Part shown: positions 34,121 to 42,051 of the stretch, piece after piece
Position numbering within the stretch: position 1 is the stretch's first letter
Layout of the letters: every line of letters begins with the position of its first letter
Assembly: GCA_041397775.1 (NCBI GenBank)
Contig: JAWKWB010000007.1
Location: forward strand, 270,878-334,877
Source of the DNA: Ga0077555 sp041397775
Lineage (GTDB): Bacteria > Pseudomonadota > Alphaproteobacteria > Rhizobiales > Hyphomicrobiaceae
Length of the DNA stretch: 64,000 nt
Reading direction: 5' to 3'
The notes under the pieces: model-generated
The model's input: only the letters and a program-made list of their open reading frames with translations
Database searches by the model: none
What the model was told of the DNA's origin: nothing
Made by a program: the position numbers and the translations under genes

Positions 34121-35338
34121 TTACGCTTTGCAGGATACGACACGTTCCAGCGCCTCCCTGATCGTGGCCACCGGGTGGACCAGGGCAACGCGCACATAGC
34201 GTTCGCCCGGATTGATCCCCTGCGGATTGACCTGGCACAGGTAGGCTCCGGGAACGACCTTGACACCGCAACGTTTCCATAGGGTTACCGTAGCGTCGAC
34301 GCCGCCGCCCAAATGACTCATATCGAGCCAGAGGAAGAAGCCGCCAGCCGGCCGCCGATAGCCCATGCGGCCCTTCAGGACCTCGTCGCAGGCGTCGAAC
34401 TTCGCCCGGTAGGCCTGCCGGATCGCGGATACGTGCTGCTCTTCCGACCAGACCGCGATCGAGGCGTGCTGGATGACGCCGGGCATCTGCGGCCCGACCA
34501 TGTTGCGCACCTCCAGCAGCGTCTCGATGAAGGCGCCGTCGCCTGCCACGAAGCCCGAGCGCAGGCCCGGCAGGTTCGACCGCTTCGACAGCGAGTTGAA
34601 CACGACGATGTTCTTGAACTTCTCTTCGGTCGCCGCTGCAACCTCGAGCCCGCCGGTCGGCGGCTCGTTGGAGTAGATCTCCGAATAGCACTCGTCGACG
34701 AACAGCATGAAATCGTACTGCCGGGCGAGCGCCAGGGCGCGCCGCAGATAGGCGGGCGAGGCCACCGCACCTTGCGGGTTGGCCGGCGTGCACAGGTAGA
34801 ACGCCACGGTCCGCTCGAGCGTCTCGGTGTCCTGGGCGAGGCGGTCGAGGTCGGGTAGATGACCCGTCTCTTCGGTTGCGTCGAGGAACACGGCCTCTGC
34901 ATTCACCGCCGAGGCCGAGCCGAGGTAGGCGTGATAATAGGGGTTGGGCAGCAGGACCACCGGCTTCCCCTCGACCCGCTTGCGCCCCACGGCCGGCAGG
35001 ATCGCGTAGAAGAGACCCTCGCGCGAGCCGTTGAGCGGATGCACCTCCCGGTTGAAGTCGATCTGCCCGGCAAGCCCGTACCGCCGCTCGATCCAGCTCG
35101 CGATCGTCTTGCGCAGGTCGTCCGAGCCTTTCGTCAGCGGATACGTGGAGAGAAGCTGCTTGGCCTCCGCCATGCGGTCGATGACGAAGCCCGGCATGAC
35201 TTCCTTGGGGTCGCCCGCCGTCATCTCGATGGGGCGCTCGTGTCCCGGCGGGACGTTCTCGAGCAGTCGGCGCAGCCGTGTGAAGGGCGAGATGATCTTG
35301 CCCTGGACCATGGCCTCGAGGCCGGAGTTGGCATGCAT
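34121..35338 (-). CDS. PLP-dependent aminotransferase, class I/II fold
   Basis: The product has 405 residues of the fold-type I aminotransferases (DapC / aspartate aminotransferase-like). Active-site features are the PLP-binding PANPQG (185-190), DECYSE (215-220) with the cofactor-ring Asp, and the Schiff-base Lys K252 in NSLSKRSNLPGLRSG. A C-terminal Arg for the substrate carboxylate lies in RYVRVALVHP. Homologues beside ftsK in rhizobia are often annotated N-succinyldiaminopimelate aminotransferase; that role (lysine/diaminopimelate synthesis) is plausible but unproven. ATG 35338 was chosen; the frame extends 11 codons further. Operon: serine hydrolase, this gene, ftsK, lolA. Confidence 0.88.
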   Translation of the reverse strand: MHANSGLEAMVQGKIISPFTRLRRLLENVPPGHERPIEMTAGDPKEVMPGFVIDRMAEAKQLLSTYPLTKGSDDLRKTIASWIERRYGLAGQIDFNREVHPLNGSREGLFYAILPAVGRKRVEGKPVVLLPNPYYHAYLGSASAVNAEAVFLDATEETGHLPDLDRLAQDTETLERTVAFYLCTPANPQGAVASPAYLRRALALARQYDFMLFVDECYSEIYSNEPPTGGLEVAAATEEKFKNIVVFNSLSKRSNLPGLRSGFVAGDGAFIETLLEVRNMVGPQMPGVIQHASIAVWSEEQHVSAIRQAYRAKFDACDEVLKGRMGYRRPAGGFFLWLDMSHLGGGVDATVTLWKRCGVKVVPGAYLCQVNPQGINPGERYVRVALVHPVATIREALERVVSCKA

Positions 35339-35386
35339 GTGGTGTTTCTCTCGGATGGGAGCGAGCGTCAAAGGTCGCCGGCTCGT

Positions 35387-36610
35387 TTAGTCTACGATGG
35401 CCTGCATGACCAGCCCGCGCATGAGCTGCCGGTACCGCAGCCGGATGGCGCCGGGCGCTGCGGCCATGAAGACGACTGCCATATCCTCCACCGGATCGAT
35501 CCAGAAATACGTGCCGTAGACGCCCGACCAGTAGTAGTCGCCGGCCGAGCCGAGCTGCGCAGCGACGCCCGCCCCCCGCCGCACGGCAAAGCCCAGGCCG
35601 AAACCGTAGCCGTTGCAGGCCGGGTCCATCGTCGTGATGCGGTTGGCGACCTCGGGTCCCAAATGATCCGCCCGCATCAGCTCGACCGTCTTGCGGCCGA
35701 GCACCCGCGTGCCGTCGAGCTTGCCGCCGCTGAGCAGCATCTGGGTGAAGCGCAGGTAGTCGGCCGCGGTCGATACTGCGCCGCCGCCACCCGATTCCCA
35801 CTTCATCGCCTGCCCGGTCGCGTGATGCACGCTGATAGGTTGCCCCGTGAGCGGGCACTTTGGATACGCACGGGCATAGCGTCCCCGCGTCGCGTCCGTC
35901 AACGCGAAGGCGGTATCGGCCATACCCAGTGGTCCCCACAGCCGCTCCTTGAGGAAGGCGCCCAGCGTCTGGCCCGAGACGGCCTCCACGATCAGCCCGA
36001 GCACGTCGGTGGAGAAGCCGTATTCCCATGCCGAACCCGGCTGGAAGACGAGCGGCACCTTGCCGAGCAGGTCCAGAAACTCCTCGCGCCCGTGCGCCAC
36101 GGCGGCCGAAACGGACGAGCCGGGATAAGCCTTGAACGCCGCACCCGGTCCGCGGTCGCGGTACGTCAGGCCGGACGTGTGGCGCAGCAGGTCCTGCACC
36201 GTCATCTCGCGTTCGGCGGGCACCACCTCCAGGCTGTCGGAGAATGGCGCCTTGGCCACTTTCATTCCCGCGAGCTGCGGCAGGTACTTCGAGGCCGGAT
36301 CGCCCAGCAGCAGGCGGCCTTCCTCGTGCAGCATCATGATCGCAGCCGAGGTCATCGGCTTGGTCATCGACGCGATGGAGAACATGGCGTCCGCCCACAT
36401 CGGCTGCTGGCCGTCCGCATCGCGATGGCCCACCGCCTCGAGATAGGCGATGCCCCCGCGGCGCGCGATACCGACGACGGCCCCCGGCAGCAGCCCCGCC
36501 GCGATGTCGCGCTGCAAGGCTTCCCGGATGCGGCCGAGGCGACCGGGATCGAGGCCCGCGTCCTTCGGCTCGATGCGCGTGATGGCGGCTGTGGCTGGTC
36601 GCAAGGTCAT
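35387..36610 (-). CDS. serine hydrolase, beta-lactamase class C / esterase family
   Basis: The product has 407 residues of the Beta-lactamase (PF00144) family, which includes esterases, D-aminopeptidases and penicillin-binding-protein-like enzymes. The nucleophile motif is S81-M-T-K84 in FSIASMTKPMTS. The tyrosine motif is WEYGFSTD (Y197), and the third motif region is around HATGQAMKWESGGGG. No signal peptide is seen, so it is probably a cytoplasmic esterase rather than a resistance enzyme. GGGGAG precedes ATG 36610. First gene of the unit leading to ftsK and lolA; palindromes and GC-rich repeats lie upstream of its promoter region. Confidence 0.9.
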   Translation of the reverse strand: MTLRPATAAITRIEPKDAGLDPGRLGRIREALQRDIAAGLLPGAVVGIARRGGIAYLEAVGHRDADGQQPMWADAMFSIASMTKPMTSAAIMMLHEEGRLLLGDPASKYLPQLAGMKVAKAPFSDSLEVVPAEREMTVQDLLRHTSGLTYRDRGPGAAFKAYPGSSVSAAVAHGREEFLDLLGKVPLVFQPGSAWEYGFSTDVLGLIVEAVSGQTLGAFLKERLWGPLGMADTAFALTDATRGRYARAYPKCPLTGQPISVHHATGQAMKWESGGGGAVSTAADYLRFTQMLLSGGKLDGTRVLGRKTVELMRADHLGPEVANRITTMDPACNGYGFGLGFAVRRGAGVAAQLGSAGDYYWSGVYGTYFWIDPVEDMAVVFMAAAPGAIRLRYRQLMRGLVMQAIVD

Positions 36611-36712
36611 GGGCACGAACTCCCCGTCTTGGCGCCTCTGTGGGCGACTGTCACGAATGCGATGTGGACCATCCCTCGGTCCAGGTGGCGGCGAGCATAG
36701 CGGAGGGCCACA

Positions 36713-36788
36713 CTCGTGTCCCGACCGCAAAGTCCGTCGCAGCCATCGGCTGGCGTTGAACGGACTGTGCGGTCAAAAGGGACACGAG
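36713..36788. repeat. palindromic repeat, family B
   Basis: Arms CTCGTGTCCCGACCGCAAAG and its near-complement ending GGGACACGAG. The loop is CGCAGCCATCGGCTGGCG, itself a small hairpin. It matches the copy at 63160. Confidence 0.85.
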
Positions 36789-36802
36789 CAGGACCATTGC
36801 CT

Positions 36803-36878
36803 GAGTGTGGCGTCATGATTGGACGTCCGCTCGACGAGTTCGCCGCGAGAATGGAGCGGACGTCCAATCCGCCACACT
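36803..36878. repeat. palindromic repeat, family A
   Basis: Left arm AGTGTGGCGTCATGATTGG ACGTCCGCTC, loop of about 21 nt (GACGAGTTCGCCGCGAGAATG), right arm GAGCGGACGTCCAATCCGCC ACACT. The left arm has an extra TCATGA relative to the right. Confidence 0.9.
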
Positions 36879-36951
36879 CGTGTCCCGACCGCAAAGTCCG
36901 TCTCAGTCCTCTGCGGGCTCGGAACGGACTTTGAGGTCGAAGGGACACGAG
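36877..36951. repeat. palindromic repeat, family B
   Basis: It starts inside the ACACTCGTGT junction with the preceding family A copy and ends GGGACACGAG. Arms contain CCGACCGCAAAGTCCGT and ACGGACTTTGAGGTCG. Loop CTCAGTCCTCTGCGGGCTCGG. Confidence 0.9.
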
Positions 36952-37010
36952 CAAGCATTAGAGTTATTCGCCACAGCCAGCGCAATTTGCCCTGGTCTCG
37001 CCTCCCCTCC

Positions 37011-37163
37011 GGTTCCCCGGCCAAGCGGGCGGGCGGAAGCCCGGCCGCTGCCCGAGCCGGGGTCTTTCCCGGCGCTGTCGAAGCACTGCGTCGCCACGTC
37101 CGTCGCAAACCGAACCGCGATGGATCCCGGATCGCCGCGCGTCGCGCGCCGTCCGGGAAACCG
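37011..37163. repeat. GC-rich direct repeat, family E, copy 1
   Basis: Starts GGTTCCCCGGCCAAGCGGGC and ends GCGCCGTCCGGGAAACC, so its ends form a short inverted repeat (GGTT-CCCCGG / CCGGG-AAACC). Internal markers are GAGCCGGGGTCTTTCCCGG and CCGTCGCAAACCGAACCGCG. It is preceded by CCACAGCCAGCGCAATTTGC. Confidence 0.88.
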
Positions 37164-37189
37164 GGGGATGGGTTCCCTTCGCCCTTTTC

Positions 37190-37339
37190 GGTTCCCCGGC
37201 CAAGCGGGTGGGCGGAAGCCCGGCCGCGCCGAGCCGGGGTCTTTCCCAGTGCCGTCGGGCACAGCGTCGCAACGTCCGTCGCAAACCGAACCGCGAAAGA
37301 TCCCGGATCGCCGCGCGTCGCGCGCCGTCCGGGAAACCG
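37190..37339. repeat. GC-rich direct repeat, family E, copy 2
   Basis: Same order of markers as copy 1 (GGTTCCCCGG, GAGCCGGGGTCTTTCCC, CGTCGCAAACCGAACCGCG, CCGGGAAACC) with a few substitutions and a small deletion after the CCCGGCCGC segment. Confidence 0.88.
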
Positions 37340-37409
37340 TGGAGGATGAGGTGCGTCGCCCTATGCCCCACTCTCCGTTTTTGAACGACACCCCACGCTT
37401 CCCTCCCCC

Positions 37410-37560
37410 GTTTCCCCGGCCAAGTGGGCGGGCGGAAGCCCGACCGCGCCGAGCCGGGGTCTTTCCCGGTGCTCTCGGGGCACGGCGCCGCAGCGTCCGT
37501 CACAAACCGAACCGCGATAGATCCCGGATCGCCGCGCGTCGCGCGCCGTCCGGGAAACCG
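37410..37560. repeat. GC-rich direct repeat, family E, copy 3
   Basis: Third copy with the same end sequences and internal markers, spaced about 70 bp after copy 2. A short orphan end (CCGGGAAACCGG) occurs again at about 37620. Confidence 0.87.
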
Positions 37561-37636
37561 GAGAAGAGGATGGGCACGGCCTCTTGGGAACCGGGTGAGG
37601 GGAGGATAGGGCGCAATTTCCGGGAAACCGGAGAAT

Positions 37637-37710
37637 TTGGCGTCATGATTGGACGTCCGCTCGATGAACAATCGGCAGACATGGAGCGGCCGTCCAATCC
37701 GCCACACGAG
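37637..37710. repeat. palindromic repeat, family A (decayed ends)
   Basis: It keeps GGCGTCATGATTGGACGTCC and GTCCAATCCGCCACACGAG, but the left terminal box is lost and one arm base is changed (GCGGCCGTCC). The right end runs into the pdeM stop at 37714. Confidence 0.8.
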
Positions 37711-37713
37711 CGC

Positions 37714-38430
37714 TCAATCCGCCGAAAGCTGGCGTGGCGAAACGGGATGGACGCCGTCGAAGCCCAGCATCCAGACGCGCATGGCGTCGGCTCCAAACAG
37801 CGGCGCAAAGGCGTCGTCGAGGACATTGAGCCCGCCCGTGAATGCGCCGAACGCCGGCATGACGAGCCGCCGGCCGTTGCCCACGAAACAGGGCCGCCGC
37901 ACCGAATGCCCCCGTCCAGTCAGCTTGGCGACGGGATGCAGATGCCCCGCGATCTCGTGCGTCACCGGGCCGGCGTGAGGCACGTGCGTGAACCTCAGGC
38001 CGCCGATCACGGCGCAATCCCTCGCCACACCGCCAAGCGTTGCCGGGATCGCCGGATCGTGGTTGCCCGTCACCCAGACCCACTCGCGGTCCTCCTGCAG
38101 GATGGCCAGGACCTCGCGGTCCATGGGGTCCATGCGTTGCGCAGCCCCGCCGTCATGAAAGCTGTCGCCCAGCGCCACGACGCGATCGGGATCGTGCTCG
38201 TCCATCACGGCGGCGAGCCGCGTCAGCGTCTCGCGCGTATCGTAGGGTGGCAGAAGCTGGCCCTTCGCCGCGAACGACGAGCCTTTTTCCAGGTGCAGGT
38301 CTGCTACGACGAGCGTGCGCTCTGCCGGCCAGTAGAGCGTGCCGGAGATATCGGCAATCATCGTTTTTCCGGCCACGACGATCGTCCGTGCTCCGGCGCC
38401 GGCAGGCGCGCCTGGGCTCGCATCACGCAT
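37714..38430 (-). CDS. pdeM: ligase-associated DNA damage response endonuclease PdeM
   Basis: The product has 238 residues, a calcineurin-type metallophosphoesterase. Metal-site motifs are VVADLHLEKGSSFA (about 41-54), VVALGDSFHDGG, WVTGNHDP and HEIAGHLHPV. In bacteria this protein is part of a conserved repair set with an ATP-dependent ligase, a beta-lactamase-fold exonuclease and an Lhr-like helicase. Here only the helicase is adjacent; the two genes overlap by 8 bp and are surely cotranscribed. The ligase and exonuclease are not in this window. The cellular role of PdeM is inferred from association, not proven. Confidence 0.9.
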   Translation of the reverse strand: MRDASPGAPAGAGARTIVVAGKTMIADISGTLYWPAERTLVVADLHLEKGSSFAAKGQLLPPYDTRETLTRLAAVMDEHDPDRVVALGDSFHDGGAAQRMDPMDREVLAILQEDREWVWVTGNHDPAIPATLGGVARDCAVIGGLRFTHVPHAGPVTHEIAGHLHPVAKLTGRGHSVRRPCFVGNGRRLVMPAFGAFTGGLNVLDDAFAPLFGADAMRVWMLGFDGVHPVSPRQLSAD

Positions 38431-40996
38431 CGGATGCCTCTTCCACCATCGCCTCTCGAATAAGTTGATCGGCCGCTTCCCGCATCAGGGCCTCGCGCGC
38501 CTCGCCCGCCACGCCTTCCCGTCCCATTTCCAGAATCATCGGTACGGCCAGCGGCGAAACGTGCGTGAGCGGCTTATGTCTGATTCGACCCTTCACCCGC
38601 CGCAAAAAGTCCTGCAGGCGTGCAATATCGAGCAAGCCCGTGGCTGCATCGCGATAGGCGGCTTCCAATAGAATGTGGCCGGGATCGTGGCGCCGCAGCA
38701 CGTCGTAGATCAGGTTGGAGGAGAACGTCACCTGCCGCCCCGTCTTCTCGCGGCCGGGGTGCCGCCGCTCGATGAGGCCGGCAATGATGGCGCAGTGCCG
38801 GAACGTGCGGCTCATCAGCGTGGTCTCCGCGAGCCAGGCTTCGAGATCGTCGCCGAGCATGTCCTCGTCCATCAGACGGACGGGATCGAGCCGCCCGTCC
38901 GCGATCATCTCGGAAAGATCCGAAAGTCCCCACACCACCAGCGCATAGTCGTTGGCCGTGAAGCCCAACGGCCGCCCGCCCCACCGCTCCAGGCGTCGCG
39001 TCAGCAGCATGCCGAGCGTCTGGTGCGCGAGCCGTCCTTCGAACGGATAGACGACGAGGTGATGCCGGTCCGCGCGCTGAAACGTCTCGATCAGCACCTC
39101 GTCGGGACGTGGAATGACGGAATGCTGCCGTTGCAGCGCCAGCCAGCTCCCCACCGCCGGCGGCAGGCGCGACCACGCGCCTTCGTCGGCCAGCATGGCG
39201 CGCACGCGGGCCGCCAGATGCGTGGACAACGGAAACTTGCCGCCGGGATAGCTCGGGATGAGCGGATCGCTCGCGCTCGCCCGCGACACCAGCACCTCGT
39301 TGTCCCGTACACCTTCCAGCCGAACGATTTCGCCGCCAAGCACGAATGCATCCCCGGGTTTCAGCTCGCCCGCGAAGAACTCGTCGATCTCGCCGATCGC
39401 GCGGCCGCCGATGACGGCGCGCCCCGGCCGCCCGTCGCGCTTCGCCCCGCGCTGTCCCCGCCCCACGAGCCGCACCTTGAGCATGGGGCTTTCGATGATC
39501 GTACCGATGTTCATGCGGTATTGCTGCGCGATCCGCGGATGCGCGAGGCGCAGGCCGCCGTCCTCGGTCGGACGCAGGCGGCTGAAGCGCTCGTAGCTTT
39601 TCAGCGCGTAGCCTCCGGTGGCGACGAATTCCACCACCCTGTCGAACTCCGCCCGCGTCAGCCCCGCATAGGGGCTGGCCGCACGCACTTCCGCAAACAG
39701 CGCATCGGGGGCGAATGGGCCGGCACACGCCATGCCCAGTACATGCTGCGCCAGGACATCGAGCGTCCCGGTTCGGTTCAGGATCGCATCCTGCGTGCCA
39801 TCGCGCGCCGCTTCCAGCGCCGCGCGGCATTCCAGAACCTCGAACCGGTTGGCCGGCACCAGCAGCGCCTTGGAGGCCTCCTCCAGCCGGTGATTGGCAC
39901 GGCCGAGGCGCTGGATGAACCGGCTCGCCCCCTTCGGCGCGCCGACGTGGATCACGATATCCACGTCCCCCCAGTCGATGCCCAGATCCAGCGTCGACGT
40001 CGCCACGACGGCCCGCAGCTTGCCGTCGGCCATGGCCGCCTCGACCTTGCGCCGCTGACCGGCATCGAGCGAGCCGTGATGCAAAGCGATGGGCAGATTG
40101 TCGTCGTTGATGCGCCAAAGCTCGTGGAACAGCAGCTCGGCCTGCATGCGCGTATTGACGAAGACGAGCGCCAGGCGATGACGCGCGATCGTCGCCAAGA
40201 CCTCGGCCACGGCATAGCGCGCGGAATGGCTGGCCCACGGCAACGCCTCATCGCTCTCGAGGATCGTCACGTCGGGCGCCGCACCACCGCGCACCTCCAC
40301 CACGTCCGCCAGGGCGAGCCGCGTTTCCGGCGCGTCCTGCGGCATCAGCCAGGCCCGCAGCTCCGTTGGCCGCGCCACCGTCGCCGAAAGCCCCGTCAGC
40401 ACGACATCGGGCGCCAGCGTGCGCAGCCGCGCAAGACCCAGCGCAAGGAGATCACCCCGCTTGGACGGCGCCAGCGCGTGCAGTTCGTCGAGCACCACGC
40501 TTTCCAGGTCGGCAAAGAGAAAGCCGGCATCGTCCCCCGCCAGCATCAGCGCCAATTGCTCGGGCGTCGTCAGCAGCAGCTCGGGCGGCCGCAATCGCTG
40601 GCGCTGCCGCTTGGAATGCGGCGTGTCGCCCGTGCGCGTCTCGACCCGGAGCGGCAACCCCATCTCCTGGATCGGCGTCAACAGGTTGCGGGCAACGTCG
40701 ACGGCCAGCGCTTTCAAGGGCGAGATGTAGAGCGTCCGCAGCCCTGCGCCACGCGTCGCGCGCCAGCCCTCCACCGACGCGGCGAGACTGGGCAGAAACC
40801 CCGCGAGCGTCTTTCCCGCCCCTGTCGGCGCGATCAGCAGCGTGGAGCGGCGCGCCCGCGCCTGCGCCAGCAACGCCGTCTGATGGGGCCGCGCGGACCA
40901 CCCCTTGGCCGCGAACCACCCCGCAATCGCTGCGGGAAGCTGGATCGCGGGCGGGGCCGCCGTCGTCGTTTTGCCCTTGCGTCGCGGGGGACGCAT
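38423..40996 (-). CDS. ligase-associated DNA damage response DEXH-box helicase (Lhr-like)
   Basis: The product has 857 residues of the short Lhr-type superfamily 2 helicases. Motif I is APTGAGKT (56-63), motif II DELH (170-173), motif III TGLSATVARP and motif VI IQRLGRANHR. A winged-helix and Lhr-core domain follow, with a C-terminal ~200-residue extension seen in the 'ligase-associated' subfamily rather than in the longer Lhr of E. coli. It is expected to unwind DNA or DNA:RNA 3' to 5' during repair. GGAGG precedes ATG 40996. It sits between a dehydrogenase gene (17 bp upstream) and pdeM (8-bp overlap). Confidence 0.93.
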   Translation of the reverse strand: MRPPRRKGKTTTAAPPAIQLPAAIAGWFAAKGWSARPHQTALLAQARARRSTLLIAPTGAGKTLAGFLPSLAASVEGWRATRGAGLRTLYISPLKALAVDVARNLLTPIQEMGLPLRVETRTGDTPHSKRQRQRLRPPELLLTTPEQLALMLAGDDAGFLFADLESVVLDELHALAPSKRGDLLALGLARLRTLAPDVVLTGLSATVARPTELRAWLMPQDAPETRLALADVVEVRGGAAPDVTILESDEALPWASHSARYAVAEVLATIARHRLALVFVNTRMQAELLFHELWRINDDNLPIALHHGSLDAGQRRKVEAAMADGKLRAVVATSTLDLGIDWGDVDIVIHVGAPKGASRFIQRLGRANHRLEEASKALLVPANRFEVLECRAALEAARDGTQDAILNRTGTLDVLAQHVLGMACAGPFAPDALFAEVRAASPYAGLTRAEFDRVVEFVATGGYALKSYERFSRLRPTEDGGLRLAHPRIAQQYRMNIGTIIESPMLKVRLVGRGQRGAKRDGRPGRAVIGGRAIGEIDEFFAGELKPGDAFVLGGEIVRLEGVRDNEVLVSRASASDPLIPSYPGGKFPLSTHLAARVRAMLADEGAWSRLPPAVGSWLALQRQHSVIPRPDEVLIETFQRADRHHLVVYPFEGRLAHQTLGMLLTRRLERWGGRPLGFTANDYALVVWGLSDLSEMIADGRLDPVRLMDEDMLGDDLEAWLAETTLMSRTFRHCAIIAGLIERRHPGREKTGRQVTFSSNLIYDVLRRHDPGHILLEAAYRDAATGLLDIARLQDFLRRVKGRIRHKPLTHVSPLAVPMILEMGREGVAGEAREALMREAADQLIREAMVEEASDA

Positions 40997-41013
40997 CGCG
41001 CCTGGCTCCTCCC

Positions 41014-42033
41014 TCACTCCGTGTAGCGGATGACGGGCGCAAGACCGCCCGCGCCCGGCGCCAGGATGGCCGGCAGCGCCGCCACCGCATCGGCGAAGCG
41101 AACATCCTCCTCCACCAACGCATCGAGCCGCGCATCGTCCAGCAGCCGCAGCGCGGCCTCCATGCGGCGACGATAGTCCCAACGCGGCCGGCGGCCGGGC
41201 GAGACCTGCCCCACCTGCGACGACACGATCTTCAGCCTCTGGCTGTGGAACGCGCCCCCCAGGCCGATCGACACGGGCTTTTCGCCATACCAGGACAGTT
41301 CGACGATTGTGCCCTCCATGCCGGCGCTGTCGATGGCGGTATTCAGCCCTGCCTGCGTCACGCTGGTGTGGAAAACGACATCGGCACCCCTGGGCGCATC
41401 GCCTGGTAGCGCGAAGGCCGCCCCCAGCGTCTCGACCAGCGCGCGGCGCTCCTCGGCGACATCGACCAGCGTAACCTCGGCGCCCGGCATGCCGGCTGCC
41501 AGGTAGCCGATCAGCAGTCCGACGATGCCGCAGCCCACGACCACGATGCGATCCCCCGGTCCAGCCCCCGAATCCCACAGCGCGTTGAGCGCCGTTTCCA
41601 TGTTGGCGGCCAGCGTCGCACGCCGGGCAGGTATGCTGTCGGGCACGGGCACCAGCATGCCGACGGGAGCGTTGAAGCAATCCTGGTGCGGGTGCAGGCA
41701 GAACACGGTGCGTCCCTGAAGTTCCGGCGGCCCGATATCGACCACGCCCACCGCGCAATATCCGTATTTCACCGGAAACGGGAACGCCCCGTCCTGGAAG
41801 GGCGCCTTCATCCGCTCCCATTCCGACGGGCCGACCGCGCCGGAGAACACCAGTCGCTCGGTCCCCCGGCTGATGCCTGTGAACAGCGTTCGCACCAGCG
41901 CTTCGCCCGGCCGCGGCGGATCGAGTGGCGCCATGCGCCGCTCCACCTTGCCCTTGTCGGCGTACCATAGCGACGTTGCAATCCGCCGCAATCCGGCGGC
42001 GCGTCGTGATTTTGGCATATTGCTCTCGTTCAT
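41014..42033 (-). CDS. zinc-type alcohol dehydrogenase-like protein (MDR superfamily)
   Basis: The product has about 339 residues of the medium-chain dehydrogenase/reductase fold. It has the nucleotide loop VVVGCGIVGLLIGYLAAG (about 160-180) and VKYGYCAVGVV in the catalytic domain, but no four-Cys structural zinc lobe. The type with ISRGTERLVFSG at the N-terminus is a rhizobial group annotated 'zinc-binding alcohol dehydrogenase', sometimes linked to pterin or sugar metabolism; the substrate is unknown. ATG 42033 was kept; ATG 42018 is close to a better purine stretch. It heads the unit with the helicase and pdeM, but a shared function is not obvious. Confidence 0.82.
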   Translation of the reverse strand: MNESNMPKSRRAAGLRRIATSLWYADKGKVERRMAPLDPPRPGEALVRTLFTGISRGTERLVFSGAVGPSEWERMKAPFQDGAFPFPVKYGYCAVGVVDIGPPELQGRTVFCLHPHQDCFNAPVGMLVPVPDSIPARRATLAANMETALNALWDSGAGPGDRIVVVGCGIVGLLIGYLAAGMPGAEVTLVDVAEERRALVETLGAAFALPGDAPRGADVVFHTSVTQAGLNTAIDSAGMEGTIVELSWYGEKPVSIGLGGAFHSQRLKIVSSQVGQVSPGRRPRWDYRRRMEAALRLLDDARLDALVEEDVRFADAVAALPAILAPGAGGLAPVIRYTE

Positions 42034-42051
42034 CGCGCGTTCAGCGGCTCC

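Noticed and set aside
36903..37826. Several overlapping frames rich in Arg/Pro/Gly across the repeat island
   Set aside because: They repeat wherever family E units occur and shift frame between copies, so they reflect repeated GC-rich DNA rather than coding sequence.
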